DNA of 64,000 nt, from positions 561,425 to 625,424 of the forward strand of contig BCKL01000002.1 of assembly GCA_001600635.1 (NCBI GenBank), given 5' to 3'. The position numbers were made by a program, and so were the translations under genes. Shown here piece by piece: positions 10,433 through 22,800 of the stretch. The stretch's first letter is position 1. Each line of letters begins with the position of its first letter. A model generated the notes under the pieces. It saw only the letters and a list, made by a program, of their open reading frames with translations. It did not search any database and was not told where the DNA came from. Source of the DNA: Leucosporidium creatinivorum (lineage: Eukaryota; Basidiomycota; Microbotryomycetes; Leucosporidiales; Leucosporidiaceae).

Positions 10433-13400
10433 ATGTCCTTCTACTCTCCCAATCACTCGCAACAGCAACCACCTCGTCCTGCACCTTCCTCCAACTCATC
10501 CACACGCGACTCTTCCTACTTTACCGCCAACGACCAACTCTCCTCCTCCTACTCCTACAACGGCGAGCAGCAATACCACTCACCATCACTAGGACACGGT
10601 CCTCCTCCCCCTCAACAGCAATCATTCTACAACAATCACAACCCCACTCGTTCCCCCGACCTGTCCTTCAAGCAACTCGACTCTGCCCGTCCATACCCTC
10701 TTGTTGAACGAAGGTCCTTTCGCGACGTCTCCAGCTCGGGCGATATCCTCTTGCCCTCTGCCGGCAATGAGCTGAGCATGTCGCAATCCTCGTCGACTGG
10801 AGGGGGAGGAGCTTGGGCGGACGCGACGGGAGGCGGAGCGAGCTCGAGAGGAAGGAATACTCCTACCATTGGAGGAGGGAGTAGTGGAGTAGGAGCTATT
10901 GGAGATGGGAGGAAAGTGTCCGGCGTGATTGGAGGGGAGATGAAGAAGGCTCAACAACAGCAGCAGCAGAACGGGGGCGGCGACTTCGGCGATGGAGCGA
11001 GTCAGTCTCTCACTGGCTTGGGAGCTTTGTTCGACGGTCGGAGCGGGTTGGGATGGGGTGCGTTAAGCCCTAGTTTCAATGCTACGGGCGAGGAAGGGAG
11101 CACGCCGGGGACGAGTAGGCCGAGCAGCTTCATCCTCGATGTCCTTCCCGCCAGGACCGATCAGGCGAGGGATAGGACCGCCGGGGGAGGAGGAGGAGGG
11201 AGCCTGTCGCTCGATATATCGAGGGCTTCACCTGCTGCTAGTCCCCTTCCTTCGCCCTCGGCTACTACCAGCAACAGCGAGGCCACTTCGGCGACCAACG
11301 GCACCTCGGGTCGAGGACAAGGACAGACCATCTCCGACTCTTCGCTCTTCCACTCGCCTACCTCCTCCTCCGCTCCGCTCCCTCCCTCGTCCACCACTCC
11401 CCTCGCTCTCAACCCCACCAGCTCAACCATCGACACGAGCAGCACCCGCTCCCCCTCGCCCGCCCGGCTCGACTCGACCACAACCCTCTCCTCCTCCTCC
11501 ACCGCGTTCGATTCCCTCTCCCACCGCGTCACCTCCCTCGAATCAACAGTCACGGACCTGTCCTCCCTCCTTTCTACCGAAGTCCGCTCCCTCCGGGACG
11601 AAGTCGGTGTCCTTCGAGGATTGGTGCTCAAAGCCGCTGGAGGGGCGTTTCCCGGCCTCAACGGCGCGGTGGGGCCGCAGAGCCACTTCCAGCGCTTCCA
11701 ACAGCAGCAGCAGCAGCAGCAGCACCCCCACTCCCTCGCACTCGCCCGCCAACAAAGCCACGAAGGCACCTCGGCGTCGACGCTCGACTCGCCCCTTCTC
11801 ACCCTGCGCTCTCCCTCCCCGCCGATGCCTACCACCCTCTCCACCTCCGCACCGAGCGCAGGCAGTATCCTCATCGCCGCTAATGGTCGACCCACCTTCC
11901 CTAGTCATAGCCTCGGAGGAGGAACAGGAGCAGGAGGAGAAGAGCAGGACAAGGACGAGCAGATCCGACTCCTCACCGCCCAAGTAGCGACGCTCTCTTC
12001 TTCGGTCGCTCATCTCGCCCAGTCCGCGCCGATGCACCCTCTCCACCAACAGCAGCGTCAATTCTCCCTCCCGAACGGCTCGAACTCGGCGCAAGCTTCC
12101 CCCGCCCTCTCTTCCCTCGTAGATGGGTGGAAGAGGGAACTACCCTCCTCGCCCAACGTCGGCGGCGGAGGGACGGGGTTGGGCATGAGCGGAGTGAATG
12201 GCTCAGTAGGAGTCGGAGGAGGAGGAGGGGCGAAGAGCCCGATGATGAGGAGTGGGAGTGTGGGGCTGAGTAGGACGGGTAGTCTTGGAGGGGTGGGAGG
12301 GAACTTTGGGAGGCAACAGCAACAGCAGAGAGGTGCTGGAGGAGGGAATGGGGAGGTGAGTTCGGCTTTGTGCTCGGCGCCCAGCGTCGTGCGCGAGGAC
12401 AAAGAGCTGCTCGCTGACCTTGCGTTCGCTCAACAGACCTTCGACTCTGCCTCCAATTGGGGCGACGTCGCTTCTTCTTCCCCTCTTCTCGGCGGCGGCG
12501 CGAATGGCGCGGGCACCTCTTCACCTCTCCTCGGTTCGAACCCTCCTGGCTCGCTGGGAGGGAAATGGGAGGCCTTGGGAGTAGGGAACGAGCTGTTCAG
12601 GACGATCGCCAAGTATGGGTGAGTCCTCTTCTCGCTTATCGCGTGGTAGGAGGTCGAGAGCCGAAGCTGACCTCGCTCGCTCGCTCGCTCGGCGTCGACG
12701 CAGACTCGGCCCACCCACAAAGATCCAATCCAAAGCCATCCCCTGCATCCTTCGTTCGCAAGACATCGTCGCCCAAGCCCCCTCGATCCAAGAGCGCATC
12801 CAATCCTACGTCGTCCCCGCCTTGCAACTCATCCTCTCGCTCGCCGCTCAGGACGCTTCCTCCCTCTCCTCTTCCACCACCACCTCCTCCACCCCACCAA
12901 CAAGGGGCATCCAAATCCTCATCGTCACAGCCACAGTGGACCAAGCAGCCCAAGCCCAACGCCTCTTCATCGGCCTCGGCGGGTCCCTCGGCATCCGAAC
13001 ATCCCTCTGCGTCGGCGCTTCCAACAACGACCTCCCCTCCGAAGCAGCGACGCTCCTGAAATCTCCTCCTCATGTCCTCGTCGGCACGCCGCAGAAGTTG
13101 CTCGACATGTTCGCCTTGAGGACGGTTCCGACGGGGGATGTGAGGCTGTTGGTCGTGGATGAGTGCGATCAGTTGATTGCGAGGAATTTGGCCGAGTATG
13201 TGGCCAACCTCGTGAGACTGTTACCGCCCTCGGGAACGGCGCCCGGCTCCCCCGTGATTGGGAGGAGTCCCATGCTCGGCGCCAACGGAGGAGGACTCCC
13301 AGGAGCGTTCGATACGCCCAACTTTGCCGCTTCTCCTCGGTTCCCCTCGGCGTCGACGACTGAAGGAGGAGTGGGAGGAAGACAGACGGCCGTCCTCAGT

Positions 13401-14423
13401 TGTACGGTGCCGCAGGATGTGCTCAACTTTGCCAGCTCGTTGCAGTTGAGGGAGCCGGTTAGGGTCTTGGTTAGGAGGGAGGGAGGCGATTCGACGAGCC
13501 CGACGGTTAGGAACCTGAAGCAGTACTATGTGTGAGCTTGCCTTCCGCGACTCTTCTCCTAATCTTTCCCTTCAGCGTCAAGGAAGCTGACCTTGCCCCT
13601 TCCCTCGCATCGCCTCCCCTCCCCTCTCATCCTCACTCTCTCCAAACTCGCTGCCGTTTCATCTCTGCTATCGCACTCGCACAGCTACATCGCCGTCGGA
13701 TCATCGACCAAGAGCAAGGCCGTCGGAGTCGGTCGTCGCGAGGCCAGCAACGCCCGCGAGTGGAAGCTCGAAGCGCTCGCCGATTTGTGCGAGGACTACG
13801 CTTTCGATAACGCTGTATGTTGTCGCTGTCCGCGCTTTGAGTAGTGAGAGCGCTGGTGCTGACTCGTCGGACGTTCTGCAGGTCATCTTCTGCTCCTCGG
13901 TCGATGCGGTCGAAGCCGTCTCCTACAAGCTCGGCACTCGCGCCATCGAGACGCTCGCTCTCGTCCGTCTTCTCTTCTCCTCACCTTCCTCGCTTCTTTC
14001 GCTGACTCGCCATCAACCACAGCACCAAGACATGGGCCAATCCTCCCGCCACGCCATCATGACCAAGTTCCGCTCAGGCAACAATCGCACCGGCGGAGGC
14101 AAGAAGGTGCTCGTCGTCTACGATGCGCTGTGCAGGACCCTCACCGACGTGCCTCAAGTCCCTCTCGTCATCAATTACGACCTCCCTCGCGCGGTAGAGG
14201 ATTACGTTCATCGGTGAGACTCTTTCGCTTCTCGGCAACGGCGTAGAGTGACGAGCTGACTTGAAGACACACCGACAGCATCACCTGCGCTACGGCTTCG
14301 GGATACGCGCGACCTGGTGTCGCCATCAACATCGTCACGCCCGGCGCCGACGTCGAGATGCTCCGTTCGATCGAGGCCTACTACAGGTGCAAGGTCGCCG
14401 AGCTGCCACCTTCCTTCTCTTAG
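10433..14423 (+). CDS. eIF4A-like DEAD-box family protein with dead helicase motifs and a long N-terminal extension
   Basis: Exons 10433-12618, 12704-13531, 13685-13814, 13882-13962, 14023-14213 and 14279-14423 join in frame to give 1,186 residues. Residues 1 to about 725 are low complexity (Ser, Gly, Gln runs), with one coiled-coil-like segment (LSHRVTSLESTVTDLSSLL). Then comes an eIF4A-type core: Q motif PPTKIQSKAIP, AQAP followed by SIQERIQS instead of the Walker A glycines and GKT, VGTPQKLLDM for motif Ib, VVDECDQLI for DEAD, SCT for SAT, LVINYDLPRAVEDYVHR, then ITCATASGYAR instead of the IGR.GR.GR arginine finger motif, and GVAINIVTPGADVEMLRSIEAYY. The RecA-like folds are clear, but the ATP-binding and hydrolysis residues are lost, so I predict no helicase activity and a scaffolding or translation-regulating role. 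The role is inference; the motif losses are visible. Confidence 0.85.
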
Positions 14424-15200
14424 GCGCTCCGGTCCTCCCCCTCTTTCTCCTTTTCGACTCGGTCTATCTACACCCACACCTACACCTACACCATTCGCCT
14501 CTACTCTACTCGTCTTCCCTCGATACCCTTTTACTACTCGCTCGCCCGCCCGCTCGTTCGTACCATCAAACCTCTCGCTCATCCGTCGGATTGCTACACC
14601 ACCGCCACCACCTTCTCCTCCATCCCAGTATCATAGGTTATCTCTCTCTGTCCCCTCAGCACCGTTACCCTCGCAAACCTCTCATCGACTACTACCCCTC
14701 GTCCTCTTTCATCCTGTTCCTTTCCCCTCCCCCATGTAGATCGGTCTCGTCTCTTACTATGCCTCCTTACAACCCCATCTAACCCCCACCTGTGACCAAA
14801 GCCTGAGAAATCTAACGACCTTGTCTTTGCTTTCCTTCCTCGGCGACGTGAGATGAGAGCGCGAGCGCGAGGGCAGAGTTGAGACATCGTGAAGCGACAG
14901 TCAGCTTTGTATCTCTGCTGTCGCAGGGCATTCGATGCGCAGCGACTCGTTGGGGGAGAAGCAACGCGCGCCGTCGGTCGCCGAACGAACACCGAGAAGC
15001 GATCGCAAGCTACGAGCGAGTCTCGAGCGAGCAGACGTTCTCTAGAAAGGTCGCGTCTCCATCATGCGACGGCTACGAAAGTTTAGTGCAACTCCTTAGA
15101 CAACCGCTCTTGCTCTACATCCCCTCCCCTCTTCCCCTCGCCTCATCTCTCTGCTCCTCAACCTCAACCACCTCTCTGCCTTCTCCTCCTCTCCCACCAC
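14424..15200. other. Intergenic between convergent genes
   Basis: About 780 bp between the 3' ends of the eIF4A-like gene and the first F-box gene. It holds CT-rich and CTACAC-type low-complexity sequence near 14465-14500 and no supported gene. Confidence 0.4.
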
Positions 15201-16691
15201 TCAATCCCTGCCCCTCAGCATGTGCGCCTTGAGCGGCTCCGACGCCAGCCTGAGCCGGTCGACGGCGACTCCATCCCTCGACACCCGAAGTCCCTCCGCC
15301 TGTCGCAGCCCGTATTGCAGAATCTCGCCGAGCTGGTCGCAATTGTCGTCGACATCGGACGGGGGAAGCTGGTTGCGGTTGACGAGGTGAGGTCGATGGA
15401 GGTAGACGTCGTAGGAGGGAGCGAGAATAATGGACACGTTGCGCGCCGAGGCAAGAGAGGCGAGAGTCGGGGCAAGGGGTGGGAGGTGGTAAAGCTTGTG
15501 AATGTACTGAGAACCGATCCGAACGCTTTGGAGCTGGGTTGGGAAGGTACGGAGGGCACTTTTGAGGAGTGTCGTTGACGAGCGTTCTGGGCTGATCGAA
15601 ACGTCGAGGTGGCGAACGCAGAGGCGGAAAAGAGCTTGAGGAGCGGGGAGATGTCCTGTGTGACACTGTCGGCGTTAATCTTGAGTCGGTGAAGATGAGG
15701 GAATGCGGGGCTGGGTGAGTCGGTTTCGGCGAGCAAGTTGTCCGATATCTCTGCGTTGAAGGTAATGTCGAGGACTTCCAGGGTCGCGCTGAAGCTCTGT
15801 ATAAGCTTCCAACTCTCCATGCCCATGTCCTCGTCGAAGATGAGCTCCAGAGAGCGCAGGCTCGGCCACGACGTCGAGTTTGCCTCCATCCCGTTGAACG
15901 CCGCCGAAAGCCTCTCATCGCTGCACCATAGGACGAGGTGCTCCAGAGTACGACATGCACTGACCATGCGTATAACTGCGACGATATCGACCCACTCCTC
16001 TTCTTCGTCTCCCTGGTGGATCGCCCACTTGAATCGCCTTAGCCTCGGGATGAAAAGTGGCAGGATCCACATGAATAAGGCCGAGTCGGTGTCCTCAGAG
16101 TTGATGCAAAGGCTGGAGACGGAAGGGGCTATGTTTCGGAATGCTTCCTTCATGGTGGCCTGGTCCTTTCCGGTATCGAAAAGGCTGAGTACCGCTTCCT
16201 CGGTGAGCTCGACATGCTCGAGATTGGTGAAGGAGGGGAGGGCGCGAAGGAGGGAGCACCAATCTTCGTCGTTGTTGTCGGCGAGAGAGGTCCAGTCGAA
16301 TTGTACGTTCTTGACGAAACGACCATAGGCCGACGCGATGCGGAAGGCGAAGATGCTCTCGACGCAGCGGCTGGCCGTGATGGTCTGTTGGTGGCAAGAT
16401 CAGCGTCGAGAGAATGAGTACTACTGCCGCCACGTGAGCACTACGCACCTCAAAGACCAGCGGCGCCACAGCCGAGCGCCAACCTCGGTCGACCAAAGCG
16501 AGGGCGTTTGCGCTCTTGCCGTCCCAATCGCCCTTTCCCAGAAGCCCAAGGGCGCCAGAGTAGTTGCTCCGCGCCCTGTGTGCCGTATCTTGATCCCGCG
16601 CCATGCGAGCGATGATGGCCTTCAGCTCGGGAGGGAGGTCGGTGAGAGTGCGCCGAGCGGGAAGGGGAGCATCTTGCTGGTCGGGATTCAT
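15201..16691 (-). CDS. F-box/LRR-type protein, copy A, with a frame break near the middle
   Basis: Exon 1 is 16691-16449 and exon 2 starts at 16384 (intron 64 nt). The N-terminus, RRTLTDLPPELKAIIARMA, is an F-box-like helix pair, followed by leucine-rich repeat-like text (LRSLELIFDEDMG, LEVLDITFNAEI). It aligns end to end with copy B at 17607-19126, including the C-terminus LGEILQYGLRQAEGLRVSRD. At about 15620-15640, after KLFSAS, the frame that matches copy B shifts by one base, and the downstream frame runs to the stop at 15201-15203. The gene is thus either pseudogenised or carries a one-base assembly error. F-box proteins of this type are SCF ubiquitin-ligase adaptors; the target is unknown. 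Confidence 0.7.
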
Positions 16692-17606
16692 TTCGGGAGG
16701 AAGAAGTGGAGCGTCGTAGCGGTCGAGGGGAGGTGCAGGGTGCGAAGGAGGGAGGCGAGCTTGGGCGGGGAAGGGAGACGCGACGGGGGGGACCGGCGAG
16801 CGGGCGAGGAGGGCCCTGTAGGGGCAAAGCAAGGTCAGCATGAGCTGTAGAGATGTAAACAGTCTTACACGCACCAGCAGCGAGTCGAAGAACGCGAAGG
16901 TCGAGCTTCGAGAAGAGCGAGGGAGCAGGGTGAGCGTCCTGCTTCGAGGTCGAGGACGCGTTAGATGAGCCCTGCAAGAGGATACATAGCAGCACAGACT
17001 CACCAGTAGCTTCGTATCCAGTCGCCTGTGTCGTCCTGGTCCAGCAGCGAAGTCGAAGCGGGAAACGAGGTGAGCACAGGAAAGCAAGAGGTGGGAGCGC
17101 TCGAGAGGGTGCAGCTCGGCGAGGGGGTGATATGGGTGAGAAAGCAGCAGCTCATTTCGGTTGGGCTAACAACTCACTCGCATCGTTTCTGCACCTCATC
17201 CTTCTGCCATTTTCCGTTCTCGGCGTTGGCCTGCCCTTCTCTTTCGCGAGTGCAAAAGGACGCTGACCGGCACAAAGGAGGGGAGAGAATGATAGTGCGA
17301 TCAGCTGGTATCTGCCTGCACTGTAGGCGAGCTCAGAGCGCCACTCGTCTATCACTTGAGCCCCTTCTCGGCGTTGTTCTTCGAGCTGGTTCAGCAGGTC
17401 AGCCGTTCAGAGGGAAGTCGTGCGCCGCAGATTAGGCTCGACTGGAGCGTTCGTTCGCCGTATAACCTGCCTGGTTCCTCTCATCTGATAGCTCTGCTGA
17501 CTTGACATCGACGAACTCGTGCAATTTCGCCCTCGGCGCCCGTCTAGTACACCCGTTGCCCCTCCAGCTCCTCCTCATTGTACACTCGAGCGCCCAAAGA
17601 CTCTTC
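16692..17606. other. 5' leader of F-box copy A and spacer between paralogues
   Basis: Minus-strand sequence here contains intron-like segments, for example donor GTGCGTGTAAG near 16870 to CTACAG near 16817 with a GCTGAC branch, so the copy A leader is probably spliced. No other gene is supported. Confidence 0.4.
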
Positions 17607-19126
17607 TCAATACTCCGCCCTCATCATATGCGCCTTGAGAGGTTCTAACGCCACCCTCAGCTTGTCGACGGCGACCGCATCCCTCGACACTCGCAACCCC
17701 TCCGCATGTCGCATCCCGTACTGCAGGACCTTGCCGAGCTGGTCGCAGATGTCGTCGAGGTCGTCCGTAGGCAAGCGCCCACTCTGAGCAAGGAGGTCTC
17801 GGTGGAGGAAGACATCGTAGGAGGGAGTGAGAGTCAGGGAGACGTTGCGCGCCGAGGCGATAGAGGTGAGCGTCGGGGCGAGGGAGTGGAGTTGGTACAC
17901 GTTGTGACCGACTCGGTAGTTGAGATGTAGACTTCGGAGATGTGTCGGGGAGAGGCGAAGGGCGGTTTCGAGGAGGGTAGGAGTTGGGGTTTGCACGCGG
18001 TAGATCGAGAGGACGAGATGCTGTACGGGGGCAGAGAAGAGCTTGACGAACATGGCGACGTCGTTACTGTGCCATCCTTCGTTGATTGTGAGTCGGCGGA
18101 GGTGGGGGAGGGGGAGGGTTGGAACTGGTGATCCGCTGGCTACCTCCAGCTCATCCGAGAGACCCGCGCCCATGCGGATGGAAAGCGATTCGAGGGTTCC
18201 CGCGAAGCTTCGGATGAACGCGCAGGTGTCCGTTCCAATGCGCAGAGTGAAGGTCATCTGGAGGCTGCGCAAGCTCCGCCATGCCCACGACTCGACCCCC
18301 TGCTCCACGAAGCGGGTCGATAGCGCCTCGGAAGCGCCGACTATCTCCAGATGCTCGAGGGTGGTGCACATCTTGAGAGCATCTATGGAAGGAACCATAT
18401 CCTCCCACTTGTCGTCCTCGCCCTCCTCATCGTCGGTCTCCCTGTCCAGATCCAAGCTACAGCGACGGAGGTTGGAGAACATCGGGAGGAGGATCGGTAG
18501 AGCGTCGTCGGAGGTCGTACGGATCTCCAAGCTTGTAATGGACATGGCTATGCTCTGTAACGCCTCCCTGAAAGTCGCCTGATCCTCGTCGGGTCCACCG
18601 TCCTCAAAGCCGAAGAGGTTGAACGAGGCCTCGTCGCTGAACTTGATGTGTAGGAGGTTGCTGAAAGAAGGGAGCGTGCGGAGAAGGGCTTGCCAGTGGT
18701 CCCAGCTGGTGGAAAGGTGGCCGTCGAACTCGACCCTTTTGACGAAGCGACCGTACTTTCGCACGATGCGAAAGCCGAAGATGGTCTTGGAGCAGCCTTT
18801 CGAGGTGATAGTCTGTTGGAGTGCGGAGGTCAACATCAACGAGTCTTGTTATTCGGAGACGCCGGTGGACATACCTCGAATAGAAGAGGCGACGCGGCGA
18901 AATGCCAACCCCGGTCGACTAAAGCGAGGGCGTTCGCACTCCTGCCATCCCAGTCCTCCTTTCCCATCCGCGCCATCTCGTTCTCCCGGTGTATACCTCG
19001 AGTCCTTGCTCTGTACGCCTCATCCTGATCCCACGCCATTCGAGCGATAATGGCTTTCAGCTCGGCGGGGAGGTCGGTGAGAGTGCGCCGAGGCGGAGAG
19101 GGGGCCTCCTGCTGGTCGAGAACCAT
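17607..19126 (-). CDS. F-box/LRR-type protein, copy B (intact)
   Basis: Exons 19126-18875 and 18812-17607 give 485 residues. The start at 19126 (MVLDQQEAPSPPRRTLTDLP) matches copy A (MNPDQQDAPLPARRTLTDLP). Residues about 15-75 form the F-box-like region ending LALVDRGWHFAASPLLFE. The rest is leucine-rich with an acidic linker (DRETDDEEGEDDKWEDM), typical of the expanded basidiomycete F-box families. The intron sits at the same codon as in copy A, so this is a tandem duplication after intron gain. Probable substrate adaptor of an SCF ubiquitin ligase; the substrate cannot be guessed. Confidence 0.75.
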
Positions 19127-20365
19127 TTCGGAGGTGATTCAAGCGTATTTGAGTGGGCGCCAGAGGGTGTGGAAGTCACGGCGAGGAGGCGTAGGCGAGT
19201 TTGGGAGGGAGGAGCGACGCGTCAAGTTGGCGGGAGCGAGCTGAGGTAGAAGAGGAGCTGGCGAGGCGCAGGAAGGGTCAGCGAGAGCCTCACCATTGAG
19301 ACAGAAACTCAGCGCACCTGTAGCGGTCACGAGAGACACAAATGGCGAGCAGTGAGGGCGAGACGAGCGGGTCGAGCGTTCTGTTTGAGCAGCTGAGCGA
19401 GGTTAGCTGGGCGTCCAGGAGATACAGAGCAGCAGCAACTCACTTTTAGCCACGTGGTGGAGCGCTAGTGTCGTCCTGATCTAGTAGCGAGGTCGAAAGC
19501 CGAGACGAGGTCAGCGCAGGAAAGCAAGATGTGGGAGCGAGCGGAGGGCTCACTTTGGCACAACGTCAGATCTCAGGAAGCGGGAGATGGTTTCCAGAGC
19601 TGTATAGAGGTATCCGAAATGTCCCTACTCCCTTCAGAAAGGTCGCGGGGTCTATCGCGAGCTTCGCGACCTTCGCCGCTGCCTTCGCCGAGCGCCGAGC
19701 AGCGAGCAGCGCTCAGCAGAACCTGCGTGAGGGCGGTGCTTCGATTTTTGGGATCTTTGAGCCCCCAAAGCCCTGTCATGTAAGCCTCTCTACCCTGCTA
19801 CAGCTCGTTGTGTTCGCCGATCATTCTTCGGCCGCGATGCTCTGCGAAGGAAGCCGTCGAGCTCTCGCCTTCAACTAGCTCCATAAATCAGCAGAATAGC
19901 TCTACATACTCTCCAACACCCCTGCTTGCTTCCTGCACCCTACCGAAACCGTTGACCCCACTTCTTCTTCCCTTCCGCTGACGTCGCCGGCTTGAGCTGG
20001 ACCGCCAAACTTGGTCGATTTGAGCTTGGCTTCCTCCTCTGCTCTCGCTCCTCACTCGCGCCGTTCAGATCAATACAGATCGTGAGTTGATCTATTGCAC
20101 CGTGCTGTGAGCACTCGCCCGAGGTCCTACAGCAGAAGCAGGCGCAGGAGGAGCTGGGTCAGGCGCTGGTAGTGACCGAGTCTTGGGTCGAGCGGGACGG
20201 GTCGAGGAGCGGACGCGACACCAGCTGAGGCGGCTTAGGAGCAGGATCAAGTACAGAGGCTGACTGCTCGTATCTCGCTACAGCTTCCCTCTTCGTTCAT
20301 CTCCTACTTTCGCCTCGCCCATCTCTCTCTTTCCTCAGTCGACGCAACACCTCTCCTCCGCTACC
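19127..20365. other. Divergent upstream region of F-box copy B and hexokinase
   Basis: 1.24 kb between head-to-head genes. Intron-like segments are present in both leaders (for example GTGAGTTG near 20081 with a GCTGAC-CTACAG end near 20263-20282 on the plus strand). CT-rich sequence precedes the hexokinase ATG. No additional coding gene is supported. Confidence 0.4.
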
Positions 20366-22381
20366 ATGTCGCCCCCTTATCTCCTACCGCTCAACAGTAT
20401 GGTCGAGCTGCCGGAAAAGACCACCGCCGCCCTCAATGAGATTGAGCAGCAGTTTGATCTGCCCACCAAGAAGCTCGAGGAGATCGTTGAGCAGATGCTG
20501 TGGGAGTTTGGCAAGGGATTGAGCGAGCAGCCAACCAAGGAGACCAAGGACACTTTCATGTGAGTAGTATGTATTTGATCTACCTCCGAGCAGCGGAGCT
20601 GACCTTCTTTCTCCCTTCCCGCGCATCGCAACGAACCGCACTCCGTTCGCAGGCCGATGATCCCCACCTACCTCCAGCACATCCCCTCTGGCAAGGAGAC
20701 GGGCACTTTCCTTGCTCTGGATCTCGGAGGAACCAATCTCCGCGTGTGCGAGGTCACCCTGCTCGGCGACTCCAAGTGGACCATGAGGCAACAAAAGTAC
20801 AAGGTCTCGCAAGCGCTCAAGATGGGAGAGGTCACCGCCTTGTTCGACTACATCGCTAACTCGGTCGACCAGTTCCTCACCGAGATTGGAACCACCGGCG
20901 ACCCGAACGAGAAGCTCTACCTCGGCTTCACCTTCTCTTTCCCCGTGGCTCAGACTGCTCTCGCCAAGGGAACCCTCATCAACTGGACCAAGGTGCGTTA
21001 AACCGAGTCTCTATCTTTTGAGGGAGTGACGAGCTGACCTTCTACGACTCAAAGGGATTCGAATGCAAAAACGCCGTCGGCAAGGACGTCGCTCAGCTTC
21101 TTCAGGATGCCCTCGACCGCAAGCACATCCACGTCAAGTGCTCGGCTCTCGTCAACGATACCGCTGGAACTCTCATGGCCGCTGCCTACGAGCGTGGCGA
21201 TTGCCTCTGTGGTGGCATCTTCGGAACTGGAACGAACGGAGCCTACGTCGAGGATGTGGCCAAGATTACCAAGGAGTCGAAGACCAAGGAGGAGCTTGCG
21301 CAGGCAAAGAAGGACGGTCTTGACAAAATGGTCGTCAACACCGAGTGTGAGTCGCTTGCATGTCGACTCGAAGCGGGAGCAGCGAGCTAACCTTCGGCCT
21401 TTCGCTTTCGCTTTCGCAGGGGGAGCGTTCGATAACGAGGTGCGCTTGATTAGTGTTCGCTCGGCTGTGCAGCAGGGAGCTAACGATCTTCCATCACATA
21501 CCAGCGCGTGGTCATGCCCTTCACCATCTTCGACAGCCGAGTGGACCGCATCTCGATCAACCCCCGCAAGCAGGCCTTCGAGAAGGTAAGCTGCTCTTGC
21601 TCCTCGTTTCAGGATAGGCGCTCACAACCCCAACCCTCTAGATGATCTCGGGAATGTGTACGCCGTGATAACGCGACACTTCCACTCGCGCGTTGGCTGA
21701 CCCTCTTCTTCGCAGATCTCGGAGAGGTCACTCGCAACGTCGTCCTTCACCTCGTCGACGCTCAGGTCATCTTCAAGGGCTTCTCATCAAAGTCCCTCAA
21801 CGCTCACTACGGTCTTGACACCGCCAGTGCGTTTGTTTGGACCGTTGCCGAATAAGAATCGACCCGCTGATCCGTCCCCTCGCAGTTATGTCCGCCCTCG
21901 AGGCCTCCTCCCTGCCTGACTCGGAAAGCGCCGCCGATCCCATCGCTACCATTCGCAAGTGCATTACCAAGGACCTCGGCATCGCCGACGACCTCGTCTC
22001 GGACGCCGACTGTGTCGCCGTTGCTCGCGTCTCGGAGATCGTTGGAACCCGTGGATGCCGTCTCTCGGCATGTGCGCTCGCTGCTACCATCAAGCAGACT
22101 GGCAACGACGTGTCGGATAAGGAGGTCAAGTTCGGTCTGGACGGCAGTCTCGTCGAGTTCTACCCCAGGTTCGACCAGCGTGTGAAGGATGCTCTGAGGG
22201 AGCTGCTCGGCGAGGAGGTCGTCAAGCGGGTGGTGATTGATCTCGCCAAGGATGGAAGTGGAGTTGGAGGTGAGTCGTCTCGTCTCGTCGAGAGAGCGCT
22301 CGCTGACCTTTCGGTGTTTCGTTCGCAGCCGCTCTCTGCGCTCAGGCAGCCATGGCCATGGAGCTCAAGGCCAAGCACTAA
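20366..22381 (+). CDS. HXK: Hexokinase
   Basis: Nine exons: 20366-20559, 20653-20992, 21055-21346, 21420-21439, 21505-21585, 21642-21657, 21716-21826, 21886-22269 and 22329-22381. They give 496 residues, the usual length of a fungal 50-kDa hexokinase. Visible signatures are the phosphate-1 loop LALDLGGTNLRV (about 85), LGFTFSFPVAQ in the sugar-binding region, NDTAGTLMAAAY with the catalytic Asp, GIFGTGTNGAYVE, and a C-terminal DGSGVGAALCAQAAMA close to the adenosine loop. It phosphorylates glucose and other hexoses with ATP in the cytosol, the first step of glycolysis. Exons of 20 and 16 nt are odd but are required to keep the conserved frame. No nuclear-repressor feature was judged. Confidence 0.95.
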
Positions 22382-22800
22382 ACATAACGGACTCTGGTAC
22401 ATATGATTCGGATCTCCTCATACTGCAACATGGTGTCTTAGCTAGGACATTTCGGCGCTGGTTGCTCGCCGAGCAAGGCGGGACTCTGCAGATGAGCACA
22501 GCGAGTGATGAGAGGAAGTCTCTGAGCAGAGACTCTGCAGCAGAGGAGGATGCAAATCTACTAGATTTCGTCGACTGTAGCTCAGCGATGACCTCTCGGC
22601 TCAGGTTCGGCATTTGAAGCTTATCTCTCGTCAGCTCCTTGTCTTCTTCATCTCGCTCGTTCTGGATCGTGATTTCGCCAAGTAGATCGTGACTTGGGGC
22701 GATCCTCGAGACTTTTACACACGCAAGCGCCCGGCTGCTGGAGATCAACTTGACTCCGACGTCTTGAACGCACGCTCGACTTGGCTCTCGCTTCGACACT
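22382..22800. other. Intergenic
   Basis: About 420 bp between hexokinase and the Zn2Cys6 gene, both on the plus strand. No supported gene. Confidence 0.4.

Noticed and set aside
10960-12360. Gln and CAG/CAA repeats in the eIF4A-like extension as microsatellite expansion
   Set aside because: They are mixed CAG/CAA codons within a long low-complexity coding region, normal for disordered fungal proteins.
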